This document shows, one piece after another, positions 51,057-62,652 of a stretch of DNA of 64,000 nt (its first letter is position 1; the number at the start of each line of letters is the position of its first letter). Both the position numbers and the translations under genes were made by a program. The notes beneath the pieces are model-generated. The model was given only the letters and a program-made list of their open reading frames with translations, searched no databases and was not told the origin of the DNA. Source of the stretch: Capillidium heterosporum (lineage: Eukaryota > Entomophthoromycota > Entomophthoromycetes > Entomophthorales > Capillidiaceae); the NCBI GenBank assembly GCA_016630905.1, contig WBMQ01000001.1, positions 248,001 through 312,000 of the forward strand. Direction: 5' to 3'.

Positions 51057-52594
51057 ATGTCGATAGAAGCAATAAAAAAGAAGCTCAACTTACCACTTAA
51101 AACTGAGTAATACCCAATCCTATATCCTTTACAAGACTAACTAGAGTAAGCAAAGTCAAGGATTCCAATACATTGTATCGACCTATAGCTTCGTACCACT
51201 GTCGCAACTTTTTCAACAGAATCCTACCAGCTTATCCCAAACCTACGTCTACGGAATTGTTGTAAAGCCAGTTAAGCTGTATACGACCAACTTGGGCCAA
51301 AAGGTCATCTACTTTGAAGTTATTTGTCCCAATAGTTTATCTTGCCTTACTCCCATCTTCATTAGCTGCAGTAACATCTTGAAGAAGTAAGCAGCACTTT
51401 ATTTTCAAATGTATTTATTTCATTGTTTAGAAATTTTGTATTTGAAGAGTACCATTTACCTCAGGTGTTAGACTTAGTTTTAATTCCTAAACCTAGGATA
51501 TGTACATGTTTAACGGTACCTTGTTTTTTCTTTATATACTTACACCTACTTATTTAGACTTCAATTTCAAGGTGTAGTCTATTCCAATCCTCAGTACTGC
51601 CCAAAAAGAGTGAGTTCGATAAGAAGCAGTTGAAGCAATTACCATTGATAATCTTGAGTCAATCTAAAAATTTAGCTCTATGTAAACAGGAATCTTGTAT
51701 GACAGTTATTCAAAAGTATCTTTTATTGAAATTTATTATTGACATGACATGTAGAGCTAAAGGCTCTATATGTGATTACCATCTAACAAAAGAGTTTGAT
51801 CAAATTAAAGGGAGACGTATGGACCTAGCTTCAGAGTAACATAACTTTATTAGACAATATAAATGTTAACTTTTAACACTAGTTCCTATGGCTTTAGCTT
51901 AGGATCCATGGTTTCGAAATCGACGCAATCGCAGAGCTCGGCTAGCCAAACCTATGTTATGAAGCGGGCCGAGACCTATGAGTTGGGAAGTGAAGATTTC
52001 GTTACCATCTACCCCGACGGTAAAGAATACGAGAATGTAGAGAATCGTGAAGTTCGACTCAAGAACAACAATACGATATTGTGGCCTTATACTTTTCTTA
52101 ACATTTACTTACTATTATAGAGATATCCTGGCAAAACGTGGAGATTTCGGTGGCCAGACTTTGAAGCATCACCTCGAACTTAATTTGAAGAAGGAAGCAG
52201 CACAAAGGAACGCAGTAGCTTCTCAAATTAGGTAGAGTAAATTTGTTTCTTTAACTTAGTATTTTCTAGACCAGAGCTATCCCAAGAAAAGCCATTAACT
52301 TTGATTCAGCAGCTGGTACTTATTAATCCTCAAACTTTTCTATAGCATATATATTTGTGTAGATAAACAAACGCAAAAATGACATCGAATCGATCCAGGG
52401 CTATTCGAATCCAGCTATAAAGATACTGAAGGAATCAAACACATCTGGATCTACCAATTTAGTAACTTTTCTTTCCGTTATATATCTTATTCCATTTCTA
52501 GGAGTCCAAGATCAAGAAACTATCCAACGATATGAACAACGTTGTGAATTTGGTTATAGAGGATAAAGCAGTTGAAAATAGAGACCAAAAATAA
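51057..52594 (+). CDS. MCM10: MCM10-like replication factor
   Basis: MCM10 links the CMG helicase to DNA and polymerase alpha at replication forks. Ten exons: 51057–51106, 51156–51386, 51431–51515, 51558–51715, 51755–51835, 51883–52080, 52121–52231, 52270–52315, 52363–52461, 52502–52594. All phases agree and give 383 residues. The N-terminal half reads as the MCM10 OB fold (VSTYSFVPLSQLFQ…YVYGIVVKPVKLY…GQKVIYFEV). The zinc finger follows: LCKQESCMTVIQK|AKGSICDYHL…GRRMDLAS. Then comes a fungal-MCM10-like TYVMKRAETYELG stretch and ILDILAKRGDFGGQTLKHHL, and a helical charged C-terminus. It is shorter than S. pombe Cdc23 (593) because the N-terminal region before the OB fold is nearly absent. Intron 52081–52120 has an unusual GTGGCC donor. 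Confidence 0.75.
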
Positions 52595-53864
52595 GCTTAT
52601 ATCTAAAGTCTAGCACTTTGTAGTTGCTTGGTATTACTATACTGGTTTTCTCAGTAGTGAAAGTTTATGCAATATGAATAAAGTGCTTTCAAAGCTGTAA
52701 TTTAGTTTTTAAGTACATTGAGATATTCAGTTTACAATTATATTTGTAGTTTCAAACATGATGTATAGTGTTATATGCCAAGAAAAGTTTTCCTTTACAA
52801 GTAAACTTAGGAGCGATTTAAAAACAATCTAGTTGGTTGGGCATATTTAAAACCATTGGTAGTTGAAGATACTGTCGAGGTGAAGGCAACAGCAAAATTT
52901 AAAAAGACTGCTAAATCAAATTTCATATCTAAATTGTAAGTGGTATGTATTGGGCTTTGTTGCAACAAACGTACCTTTCTTACGATCGGAGAGGTATAAC
53001 GAAGTAGCTAATGATGATTGAAAACGGCAAAACTTAAATTGCTCAGAATTCTGCTGTTGCTGAAACTATTGAGAACTCTGAAAATACAATGTTGGCTTTT
53101 GGTATGAACTGGACATGTACTTTTAACGTTTCGCAGTCGAAGCTATGTATACTATGAGTCACCAACAGCTATGTTAGCTGTTGGGTAAAATAGTTTTACA
53201 AATTCCAAAATGAGATATAAACGATGCATATTGTCAAAGCTGGTTCACTATTTTCAAAAGAAGCCAGTCTCTATTACTAATTTCCATTATAACATTGCTG
53301 TATATTAGTAAATAATATGCACAACTCAATTTAATTGATAATTATATATTTTTCTAAAACATATTTGATCTTTGAGTATAGACTTACTAAATGCACATTC
53401 TATTCCAATTTATTGGGCTCACTTTCCTTGAAGATTTAGGATAAGGGTGTCTGATAAATCGGAACAATAGTGGTGGCTTGGAAACTTTTTAGTAAACATG
53501 AATTGAAACAGCTTGCTCCAGCAAAGAAATGGGATGCGTAGTACATTTAACTAAATATAATTGGTAGGGCAATCAACTGATGTAACTTCAATTAAGGGAT
53601 GGACTTTTGGGAATAAGCTCAAGTAGGACTAATTATCAAAAGAACTAATAATGGCAATTGGCTGGAGTAGAGGTAAATCTCATTAAATTGGCAGCTCGGC
53701 CAAAATGGTAGGTAAAGCGGCCGCTATAAGCACCAACTTAAAAAGCAGCTTAAATTAGTAGAAAACTACTTTTGCTCTCATTAGTTTGGTAGGTGAAAAC
53801 TGGGTATAAGGCCGCTGCCAAGTTCAAGTTCGAAAGCCAATTTTAGTTTATTAGTTTATTGAGC
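52595..53864. other. intergenic, no gene seen
   Basis: AT-rich, with a NotI-type GCGGCCGC octamer near 53717. No exon-like stretches found. Confidence 0.55.
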
Positions 53865-54797
53865 ATGACGTTCAACCCCAAGCCCAACAGCTTAAACGTG
53901 CTCCCCAACGACTTTTTGACGTCCAACCCAAGCTTCAAAGTTCGCAACCCAGGTGCCAAGGATGAAGATCAATCGAACATGCGACAGCTCTGGATCGGTA
54001 ACTTGCAGCAGGAGGCAACCGTGGAAGATTTAGGTAACGTAGTTCGAGGCGGGTTAATAGTTCGGATCAAATTGCTCATGGAGAAGCACTGTGCCTTCAT
54101 CACATTTGCCGAACCTAGCGCTGCCATGGAGTTCTACACCTACGCCTCCAACGTCGGAGTCTCTATCAAGAATAGGAGGGTCAAGGTGGGGTGGGGTAAG
54201 CCCCAACCCCTCGGCGAAAGGGTTATTGAAGCTTTAAAGCGCGGTGCCACACGCAACGTCTATTTAGGCGGTATAAGTGCCGCCATAACCGAAGAGAAAC
54301 TGCGTAACGATTTCAGCGAGTTCGGTGAAATAGAGCAGATCCACCTCATCCCAGCCAAGAATACGGGGTTCGTCAACTTTACTTCCATCCTCAACGCGGT
54401 GTCTGCTTATGAACGTATCCAACGCAACCCGGCGTACGCCAAATTCAATGTCAAGTTCGGTAAAGATAGGTGCAGCAACCCAATTCGTTCCTCCAATTCT
54501 TCATCCTCCAGTTCACCGCGCCACCACACCCCCTCCCAGAGTTTTGTCAACCTGGTTCAGCATGCACAAAACCAAACTATCCCCAACTTCCAGCTGCATC
54601 AGCGCGCTTTCAGCCTTATGCCATTTAGCCAAGTTGGCAGCAACCGAATGGATCCCGAAAAGTTCTCGTTTTTGGATGATGTGCCTGAGATGCACCCATT
54701 CGATCCCAAATTGGCCAAGAACTTTCAAAGTTTGAGCCAAGGACCTGGGCTCCGAAACCCCTTCAACCATTTCAGCTCCAATCCTCCATTCCACTAA
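53865..54797 (+). CDS. RRM RNA-binding protein, Nrd1/Msa2/Mrn1 type
   Basis: A single exon of 310 residues starting at ATG 53865. Two RNA-recognition motifs are readable. The first has RQLWIGNL (RNP2) and HCAFITFA (RNP1-like). The second has RNVYLGGI and NTGFVNFT, then YAKFNVKFGKDRCSNP. The WGKPQPLGERVIEALKRGATRNVYLG linker is characteristic of fungal Nrd1/Msa2/Mrn1 proteins, which regulate mRNAs of differentiation genes. Those relatives usually have four RRMs; this one has two and a Ser/Pro/Phe-rich tail. It is therefore a short form, or its N-terminal RRMs lie in exons I could not see. The DNA just upstream does not look coding. Confidence 0.8.
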   Translation: MTFNPKPNSLNVLPNDFLTSNPSFKVRNPGAKDEDQSNMRQLWIGNLQQEATVEDLGNVVRGGLIVRIKLLMEKHCAFITFAEPSAAMEFYTYASNVGVSIKNRRVKVGWGKPQPLGERVIEALKRGATRNVYLGGISAAITEEKLRNDFSEFGEIEQIHLIPAKNTGFVNFTSILNAVSAYERIQRNPAYAKFNVKFGKDRCSNPIRSSNSSSSSSPRHHTPSQSFVNLVQHAQNQTIPNFQLHQRAFSLMPFSQVGSNRMDPEKFSFLDDVPEMHPFDPKLAKNFQSLSQGPGLRNPFNHFSSNPPFH

Positions 54798-55654
54798 TAC
54801 GTAGTATGCAAAGCACCCCTCCAATTTTGACTACGTAGCCCACAGCTACTTTACGGTCCAGACTCTGTCAATCTTTTCTAATCTCCCAGCTCTGGATATT
54901 TTAGCTTCCCGTCTTTATTTACTCCACTTAATGCTTTATTTTTACCTTTTTCTACTACCACCATAACCCAAAAGCTTTATGTACCTTTTCTTTACCAAAA
55001 TTTATATATGATCCAAATACACATTACTTTTTGACTGTTTATCCTTCTTACGCCTTGATAGGAACTGCTGAATCCTTGATTTTCCCGATTGTTTTTGAGC
55101 TCTAAGGTGTATAAATAAATTTACTTTACTACTTTGAATGGGATATATCGGAATTTTATTATGGTTTAATACTGTGTACTTTATTTGTCTTTTATAAGCT
55201 GTATATATATGTAGTGTTTTAGTAACTATCTTTAAAACTTAAAAATATATAATATAGACATACTTTTAATAATAAAAGCAAGTAGCTCACTATGTACATA
55301 TATATTTTATTGTGAAGGCAAAGTAACATTCCAGTACAAAGGTATTTAGCGATTAGTAGGACATAATTCAATTAAAACATTCCATTTAATTCACTAATTA
55401 TAAGCGGATTAAAATATACTACATGTTGGTCTTAGTGACTTAAACCTAAAGATACAAGTGCAACACCTAAATAACTTTATAAAAAGCTAAAAAAATCTTT
55501 TAACATGCTAATTAAAATACCAAAATTTCATTAAAAGTTAAAACTTCAAAAGCTTGCAATCCAATAATTAAAATAAAAAATAAACCATAACAAACGGATT
55601 AAAGAAATGCACTTGAAAACAATATATCAAATATTACTTCTTTACATCCTATAT
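54798..55654. other. convergent intergenic region, no gene seen
   Basis: AT-rich 3' flanks of the RRM gene and NDUFB3. Confidence 0.6.
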
Positions 55655-55852
55655 TTAGTGGTGGCTATCTTTAGGAGTCATGGCATATTCGACACCACAG
55701 TAGATGGCAAAAGCGACACTGGCAATGCCGAAGCCAGGGAGGAGGCCTCTAATGGTGTTGACTCGGTTGAAGAAAGGGGACTTTCTAAAAGCTTCACGTT
55801 TGGCCCATGGGTCACGGTTGTAGACGTTGTTAGTTCCAGTTGGTTCACTCAT
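55655..55852 (-). CDS. NDUFB3: complex I accessory subunit NDUFB3 (B12)
   Basis: A single exon of 65 residues. The pattern DPWAKREAFRKSPFF…RGLLPGFGIASVAFAIYCGVEY matches the NDUFB3/B12 subunit of mitochondrial NADH:ubiquinone oxidoreductase. A short polar N-terminus precedes one transmembrane helix (~37–58), with a brief C-terminal tail. Its presence implies a proton-pumping complex I, which Saccharomyces lacks. Confidence 0.88.
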   Translation of the reverse strand: MSEPTGTNNVYNRDPWAKREAFRKSPFFNRVNTIRGLLPGFGIASVAFAIYCGVEYAMTPKDSHH

Positions 55853-56557
55853 TTTATTTCTTTTTAGGCTTGATCTGAAATCGTGATTATCTTTCAGATT
55901 TTGTTTGTTGAGCTTTGGGACAAATTTGGACCAATGGTAGAAGGCTATTTTGGACCAATGATAAGGATTAAATTAAATAGTATTGGTGAGATGGAAAAAT
56001 TAGAAGGATGTGCGATATACTTATAAACTATATCAAAAAATTAAATTCCCATATGCTGGTGTTTAAAAATTGGTGTTTTAGAGAGAGATATGCTATAAAA
56101 TAGGAGTTATATATTTTCTAGCTATAATCTGATACAATATTGCATCTTTTTACCTTACGTTGCCTGTGTACTTTCCTTTGCATATAGCTTATTTAGCCAT
56201 AAAATAAGTTTTTTATTCCATTAGATTGACTTCACAATAGACTTCAAATGTTTTTACCAGTGGTTTAGGATAAATATAAAAGTTGAAACTATTGGATTCA
56301 TAGCGATGTTTACATCCAACTATATTGTAAGTATACAGTAGGATCGATCTTTGAAACAATAAAAGATATAAAAATTCAAACTTATTTATTAATTAAAGCA
56401 TGGATTAATTTAAGGTATATATCTGAGTAGAGGATTGTGCCTTCAACTTACAGAACTTATCAAAGTATTTACATTTACAAATTCGATGAGTGAATTTTAT
56501 CGAAATCTATATTAGCCTTATTTATTAGAAAATACAAAGTAATCAACTGTATACAAG
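55853..56557. other. intergenic, no gene seen
   Basis: AT-rich spacer between NDUFB3 and the 3' end of the farnesyltransferase gene. Confidence 0.6.
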
Positions 56558-58182
56558 CTACCGATAAAAATGTTCCAAAGTCTCTTTGACAATATTAAGA
56601 GGAATGTTGTAGAGTGGATGGGTAGGTTGCTATATAAATCAACGATCATTAATAGGGAAAAGGACTAATATAAATTTACCAGCGTAGAATGGCGCTCGTT
56701 GGAAGTAGCCGAGTATCTTTCACTCATAGATGCTGCTTCATCATATAGATAGTCATGGTTCGCTATTGAGAGACCTGAAATAACGTAGCAAGTGTGATAG
56801 TAATCCGCCGATCTAAATTTTAAAATTAGCAAATGGTTGAGACAACTAGTACTTTCCCGGTTTGTCGCGTAATCCTCCGTGGGGTGCCTGACAGGCGTTG
56901 AGGATGTAGCGCTTCAAAGCATCTTTTCTAAAGTTAGTAATAGTGATGGAAAATAAGTACCTTTATTATAAAACTCGGAACCGTAGTATCGTTGTAAAAT
57001 TGGGAAAATAGCGCCGACCCAAAATGAATAGCAACCATCAACCAATTTGTTCGTTCGACCTTGGAAACCTCCCTCTGGTGACATTTGTCGATTACACGCC
57101 CATTCCTAATTACAATGATGCATTTATTATATTGGATACTTTATAAACTATTTACCAGCAGATGGTTGATATCGATCCTATTTACTGCATCCAAAAGTTC
57201 CAAGGTGGCTAGGCCACAGTACGTGTACCCTCCATGAGATTCTACACCGGGGTAACAGCCTAAACCTCCATCAAAACCTTGACATCTAATATATTAAGTA
57301 GCAATATACAAATAAAAAATGTACCTGGCGACGAATTCAGCTACTCCTTCCGTAAGTTCGGGTGACAATATATTCAGCAGGCTGGCACATGAGATGACAC
57401 AGTACGACCCACTTTAAAAAAGTTAAAACTCATAAAAAATACTAAATAAGCTTACCGAATATCGACTTCCCCACCAACCGACATGATGAAGCTGCCATCT
57501 TTCTGCTTGAGACTCAAAAAGAAGTCTAGCAGTTGCTCTCTATCTACCACTTCATCAATAGCATTGGTACCTAACAAAGCTAAGCAGTGGATGGCTGCAT
57601 AAGTAGGTGCCAGATGAGAGACTTGATTAGGACCACCTCCGAATCCCCCATCTTTATTTTTGAAATGGGAGATAGTTTCTATTGCTCTATTTTTATAAAA
57701 TACCATTCAATTAATCCAACTAATGAAAAGTTTACCTCAAAACCATAGGGAAGCGTAACGGTTGGTTTAACAAAGTTAACGCATTTATTATCCAGTACAT
57801 CAACCAAGGTTTACTAGCATCCAAGCAGGCGTAAAATGAGGGTAAATTTTCTAATCCTCTTTTTAAATAGTTGGCATGGTTCAGTATAGTCAACTCTTTG
57901 CTTAAAGTCACATTTAGCAAATTAAATAATTTATAAAGCTACTTGTATCCTCGCCTAATACTAGTTTCGATAGTTGGTTTCAACAGGTCCAATATCTCTT
58001 GCTAAATTGAAAAGTTGGATATAACTAAATAAAGTATTAACAATGAAATTTACTTGGTTGAAGGAAGTTTGTGTCTCAAGTCCTTGGTTTTGGTAAATCC
58101 ATTCGTTATCCAAGTCATCTTCGGAGTATCTGGAGTAAATGGCCTCTTCGAAGAAAGCGTTGAAGTCTCTTATGTTGTTCAT
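56558..58182 (-). CDS. RAM1: protein farnesyltransferase beta subunit
   Basis: The catalytic subunit that transfers farnesyl to CaaX cysteines of Ras-type proteins and fungal pheromones. It is spliced from about ten exons, start MNNIRDFNAFF at 58182, stop 56558–56560, roughly 410–420 residues. Family segments in order: YLKRGLENL, CLDASKPWLMYWI, KDGGFGGGPNQVSHLAPTYA, DGSFIMSVGGEVDIR, ARCQGFDGGL, ESHGGYTYCGLATLELL, EGGFQGRTNKLVDGCYSFW, GGLRDKPGK, YYHTCYVISGLS and TLQPTHPLYNI. The zinc ligands (Asp and Cys in LVDGCYSFW, His in YYHTCY) are intact. The QPTHPLYNI tail distinguishes it from geranylgeranyltransferase beta subunits. Introns include ones of ~37–50 nt with GCTAAT/TGAC branch sites. Confidence 0.93.
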
Positions 58183-59319
58183 TGTAGCTGTAGGTGAATG
58201 GAATCGTCTTGGTAAGAAAATTGTACAACTTTGGTTTAGTTTAGCAATGTCATAGCTTTTTAAAAGGCTCAGCAAATAGAAGAGCTAAAATTTTGCATTT
58301 GGTTGGCTATTAGAATACAAAGTACAGTAGTGCCTTTTTGATAAAGTCCAGCTCGATATATATCTGAGGCTACAAAGGTTCTTTGTATAAACAGCATTTT
58401 AAACTTGTAGATATCCCATATGTTTAAGCAAGGCTCTATATTTATAGCTCCTGAAGCTTTTCAGTTTTAGCTAGATGTAGTACTCTATTCGAACAAAATC
58501 GATGGTTGATATCGAAGCTTTACAATCTTCGAACAGAATCCTTTATAATTTAAGGTAGAATTGTAATTAAGCTTTGCTCAAAAGTATCATGTTAGTTTGG
58601 TATGGTTCTGGCTCGTCTTTAAAGAGCCATTTGGTAGCAGTTGTAGACTTAACTTCAATGAACTACCTGCTGTTCTTTGTAAACAGCATCCATAATCAAA
58701 TAAATTGAAAACTTATGTCACTTGCCCTATAGCAGAAGCAGGTACCCTTTGCTATATTCAATTTCGCCATCACATATCTAACGAACATTCAAATGTTTTA
58801 GTGAGGTGTAGTAATCCTATTTTGTCAACTTTATCCATGACAGCCTATGTTGTTCAATTTAGATCTGAAACAGCTGTATATAGCTATACATCCTATGTGG
58901 CTTTTACTTAGCCATACTCTCAAAAGCTATTTTCATTCTCAACTATCCTAGGTCAGAGTCCTATTTAGTCATTTAACCCCACCATCATAGCGTTTTGAAT
59001 TATTGATGGGCGTAGGTATTCGTATACACGCCGTCAAGTTTTTATGCCATGAGCTTCAAAAACTATATAAAGTAAAAGTGTAATAAACTTTATCTTATAC
59101 CAACATCTTTTGCAAACAATCACAACATGCAACAAAAACTTTCCAATTTCTAAGTTTGGCGATCATACAAAATGAAATTTGGCAAGTCAGAAATTTATAA
59201 AGTAGGCTTGCTTGTTACAAATTATAGTGTTATCAATCTTATAGAACAAGCCTCAAAGCATATTTAAAAAATATTTAACGAGTTTGAAACAAGTGATCAA
59301 ATGTTGGTAAAAGTAAAAG
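58183..59319. other. intergenic, no gene seen
   Basis: AT-rich divergent spacer. A 68-codon frame at 58705–58911 is not supported. Confidence 0.55.
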
Positions 59320-59327
59320 TATAAAAA
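59320..59327 (+). promoter_or_regulatory. TATA box of first Cys-rich paralogue
   Basis: TATAAAAA lies 46 bp before the ATG at 59366. The second paralogue has the same octamer. Confidence 0.55.
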
Positions 59328-59365
59328 TACTTTGCACCTACCTTCCCTACCATTTTGTTAAAAAT

Positions 59366-60091
59366 ATGCTCAAATCCAACTACCTATTCCTACTCCTAAA
59401 CCTGTTACTCTTAGTCAACAGTCAAGATGGTAAGTCTATACTTACATCCATAGCTAACTTTTAAATTTTAGACGACGACACCAAATCCACAAAAAAAGGC
59501 AGTGGCAAAGTAGCTAGCACCGACACCACCAAGTACGCTGGTAAGTATGCCGCCACTTATTACTACAACTTGGATCGCGCTTCGAACACTACCCAACTCC
59601 CCTGTAAGATGGCTGGCGAATTTATTTTGGAAATTCCCGATTCGTCAAGCTTAGACATCAACAAAGACTTTAGTAACGTCAATGGCAAAGATCCAATCTA
59701 CAACACACAACAAGGTAGTTGGACCGTCAAAGAACTTGCGAATAGTGGCGAATTCGATAACTTGAAAATCAAAGTCTTTATCGACGATAGCATTGAGACA
59801 ATCGTATGCTGGGGTATAACGAAACAAGGCAACGACATCATGGTCAATTTGAACCCTAAGCAACCTGATTCCTGCCCAACTAGATTTATCCCATCTTACA
59901 AGACATGTTTGACAGATCATGCTTATATCTTTGGTAAATGTCAGTCCGGCGTATGCGCTGGCGAAAAGCCAAAGTCGGGTGGTAAAGGTAAAAAGAGTTC
60001 GGATGATGAGGCTGCTTCTGATGCAGTTGGAGGCTTCAAGGGTTCTGTTTTGTTAGCTTTCGGTCTGTTGTCGCTTTTACAGCTTTGGTAA
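59366..60091 (+). CDS. secreted Cys-rich protein, copy A of a pair
   Basis: Two exons (59366–59429, 59472–60091) give 227 residues. A signal peptide (MLKSNYLFLLLNLLLLVNSQ) is followed by an acidic/basic DDDDTKSTKKGSGK stretch. The ~110-residue core is shared with the gene at 61737: KVAxTDTTKYAG, QLPC, DIxxDFSN, DPIYNTxQxSWxVKELA, VCWGI, CPTRFIP, TCL, GKCxSGxC. Six cysteines are conserved and probably form disulfides. A Lys/Ser/Gly linker and a hydrophobic tail (SVLLAFGLLSLLQLW) suggest a GPI anchor. I do not recognise the family. Confidence 0.75.
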
Positions 60092-61665
60092 AGTGATGTG
60101 AGGGATCTTTTCCTATTAATTAAATATTATGTTTTTGTTTAAAGTAAAACTTTTTTATTTTAGCATTATTTATATATTTAATCATCATGGCCATTACTAG
60201 TATATTCATATATATCTCAATTTGAAGTTTAGCACATATATAAGTGTATGTTTCAACACTATTAGCTACAAAGTTTCTATCGACTCTAGCTAAGAAAAGG
60301 AAATGATACAAAATATTACCAGTATCAAGCCTGCTGCCACTGTATCGTCACACTTAGCAAATCTTAGTCCCTATATGGTACTTAAAATTCAGTATGAAGT
60401 GAACCTCCTCTGGCAACTTATATGTATAGAATATCTACATCATTCACGTAGCAGTTTCAGCCAAGAGATACCACCATCTAAACCTGTATTTTACAACGGA
60501 TCTCTAAAATAGAAAGGGATGAATTCATTTAAATTTAAAATGTAGATGTATCAATACTCGAGATAACGACACGAGTCGAAGCCTGGTTTCATTTGAAGCT
60601 CCTTTATTACACAGGTATGGGAGGTGATTTTAATAAAAGAGCTTGAGAATTATGTTGCATCTTCCAATTCGTTGTAGACGATGTTTCGCAGATATTTTAG
60701 TTACGGGTGTGTTGAAATATACAAGTATCAACTCATACCAGTTCAAACGAGAGGCTACCCTTGAGCTAATGGTTCTATTGTACATCAAGGTCGACTTGTT
60801 GGATCTAAAACTAATAAATCATCCTCCTATTGAAAATTCAAGGTAGCTAAAAGTAAAAAACAAGTCCTTTCTCCAACATTCTCCTACTAAACATCACTAG
60901 CCTGCTTGAGATATATTAGAAAGTATATAGGTGACATTTTCTTAAGCGATAATTTATATTTTTCCTTTTATAGTGCTAATTCTCTGCCGTAAATTGGTCG
61001 ATGAACCAAACTTATTTGCTACCGCTCAAAGTTTATAATACTTTTATTAACATTATTAGCTCAAGTTTAGAGGTTACATATACTTGAATTCAAACTTAGT
61101 GAGCTAAATCATTATACCGGATTTAGTTAGTTTCTGCTCAAGATATACCTATACATTGCTAAGGATTTTAAGTCCTTGAATTGCAAGGGCAGTAGTATTC
61201 AACATTAGACAGAAATATTTGGGATTTCTGACATTTAGATCATTTATAATTAAAGCATGGGCCAAACTTAATTTAGGAATGGAAAGTTTAGCCTTTGAAG
61301 GTGCTAAAGTGTTCGGTAAATGCATATAAAGGAATCTTAGTAAACGACTTATGCATCCCATCTAAGGACATTATGCCATCTTCCATTCGATCGCTTATAG
61401 TTTTTATCTGCTATCAATCCATCCTAAAGAGCAAGCTATTTATACAACTCAATCTCAAAATTTGTGGTGCATTTCTTTAGCTTCATATAAATTAAACCTC
61501 AAATACTCAAAGCGTACTATAGTTAGACTACTGCTGCCCTATAGTTTTAAATTCATAAGGGACTTGTCTATATTGCTATGTAATATTGAAAGGTTGAAAT
61601 TTTAAAAGGTATTATTTTACCGCTAAACGTAATATAACTAAAAGTTAATGCAATTAACAAACTGT
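60092..61665. other. intergenic, no gene seen
   Basis: AT-rich DNA between the two paralogues. Frames at 60303–60512, 60643–60846 and 61149–61480 lack coding character. Confidence 0.5.
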
Positions 61666-61673
61666 TATAAAAA
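61666..61673 (+). promoter_or_regulatory. TATA box of second Cys-rich paralogue
   Basis: TATAAAAA, 64 bp before the ATG at 61737, as in copy A. Confidence 0.55.
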
Positions 61674-61736
61674 GATATAAGGACCAACCCACATCTCTAA
61701 CTAACTTCAACTTTATCCCAGTTTCCAATATAATTA

Positions 61737-62502
61737 ATGAGAAAAGCTAGCATCTACTACCTGATCTTCACTCTGTTGACGGCCTTCGCCCTAGCTCAAG
61801 GTAACAAACCATTCAATTCCTTTTACTAAAGTTTTAGACGATTCTGAAGATGAACCCCCAAAAGACAAGAAATCCTCAGGCAAGGAGAAGGGACAAGGCC
61901 CTGGAAAAGTAGCCAACACAGACACCACAAAGTACGCCGGCGTGTACGACTTTACTTACTTTTACAATCCCACTTCCAAATCCGCTAAGCAAACGGCCCA
62001 ACTTCCTTGTACCAACATCACTGGATTCACCTTGGATATCCCAGGTGGTAGCGGTGTAGACATTGACCGCGACTTCAGCAATTTAAAAGATGGTGCCGAC
62101 CCCATCTACAATACGAAGCAGAGCTCGTGGGTAGTAAAAGAATTGGCTGAGAATAAAGAGTTCGACACGTTGAAAGTAAGCATCTTTATCAACGATTCAG
62201 AAGATACCAACGTGTGCTGGGGTATCAAAATTGTCAACAAGGATATCATCATAAACTTGAACCCCAATAACTACACTATTTGCCCCACTAGGTTTATACC
62301 AGCCACCAGGACTTGCTTGAAGGATTACGCCTTTTTGTTGGGCAAGTGTAAGTCGGGACCTTGTATGAACGATGGTTCAAAAGCTCGAATGGAGAAGTCC
62401 GACAAATCCAAATCGGATAGTCCGGCAAGTTCGGATTCACGGATCAACTATTTGTCGACAAGTGCCTTGGTCGCTGTATTAACTTTTATTTACCTCCATT
62501 AA
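61737..62502 (+). CDS. secreted Cys-rich protein, copy B of a pair
   Basis: Two exons (61737–61800, 61838–62502) give 242 residues. The first exon is 64 nt long, exactly as in copy A, and ends at the same phase. The signal peptide (MRKASIYYLIFTLLTAFALA) is followed by an acidic, then Lys/Gly-rich stretch. The core has the same six cysteines and the same DFSN, DPIYNT, VKELA, VCWGI and CPTRFIPA motifs, but moderate divergence elsewhere. The C-terminus (YLSTSALVAVLTFIYLH) is hydrophobic after a Ser-rich stretch, like a GPI signal. Tandem duplication of an unrecognised family is the simplest explanation. Confidence 0.75.
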
Positions 62503-62652
62503 TCATTTTCAATAAAGTACACAAGATATATATATATATGAAAGCTTTCCAATAGTTACATCGCTTTAACACTTGACAATATAAAATTTTCAAAAAATAA
62601 ACTTGCTCTAATTAAATAGCCTGATTTTTTATTAGATGTATAAGTATAATGT

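Noticed and set aside
51122-51130. Exact ATATCCTTT in MCM10 intron 1
   Set aside because: It lies inside a well-supported GT–AG intron, with an in-frame stop before it and no TTCCTTAAC or AC acceptor downstream.
51836-51882. Two separate short genes at 51057–51838 and 51863–52594
   Set aside because: Removing the GT–AG intron 51836–51882 joins them in phase into one MCM10-like protein, with motifs in family order.
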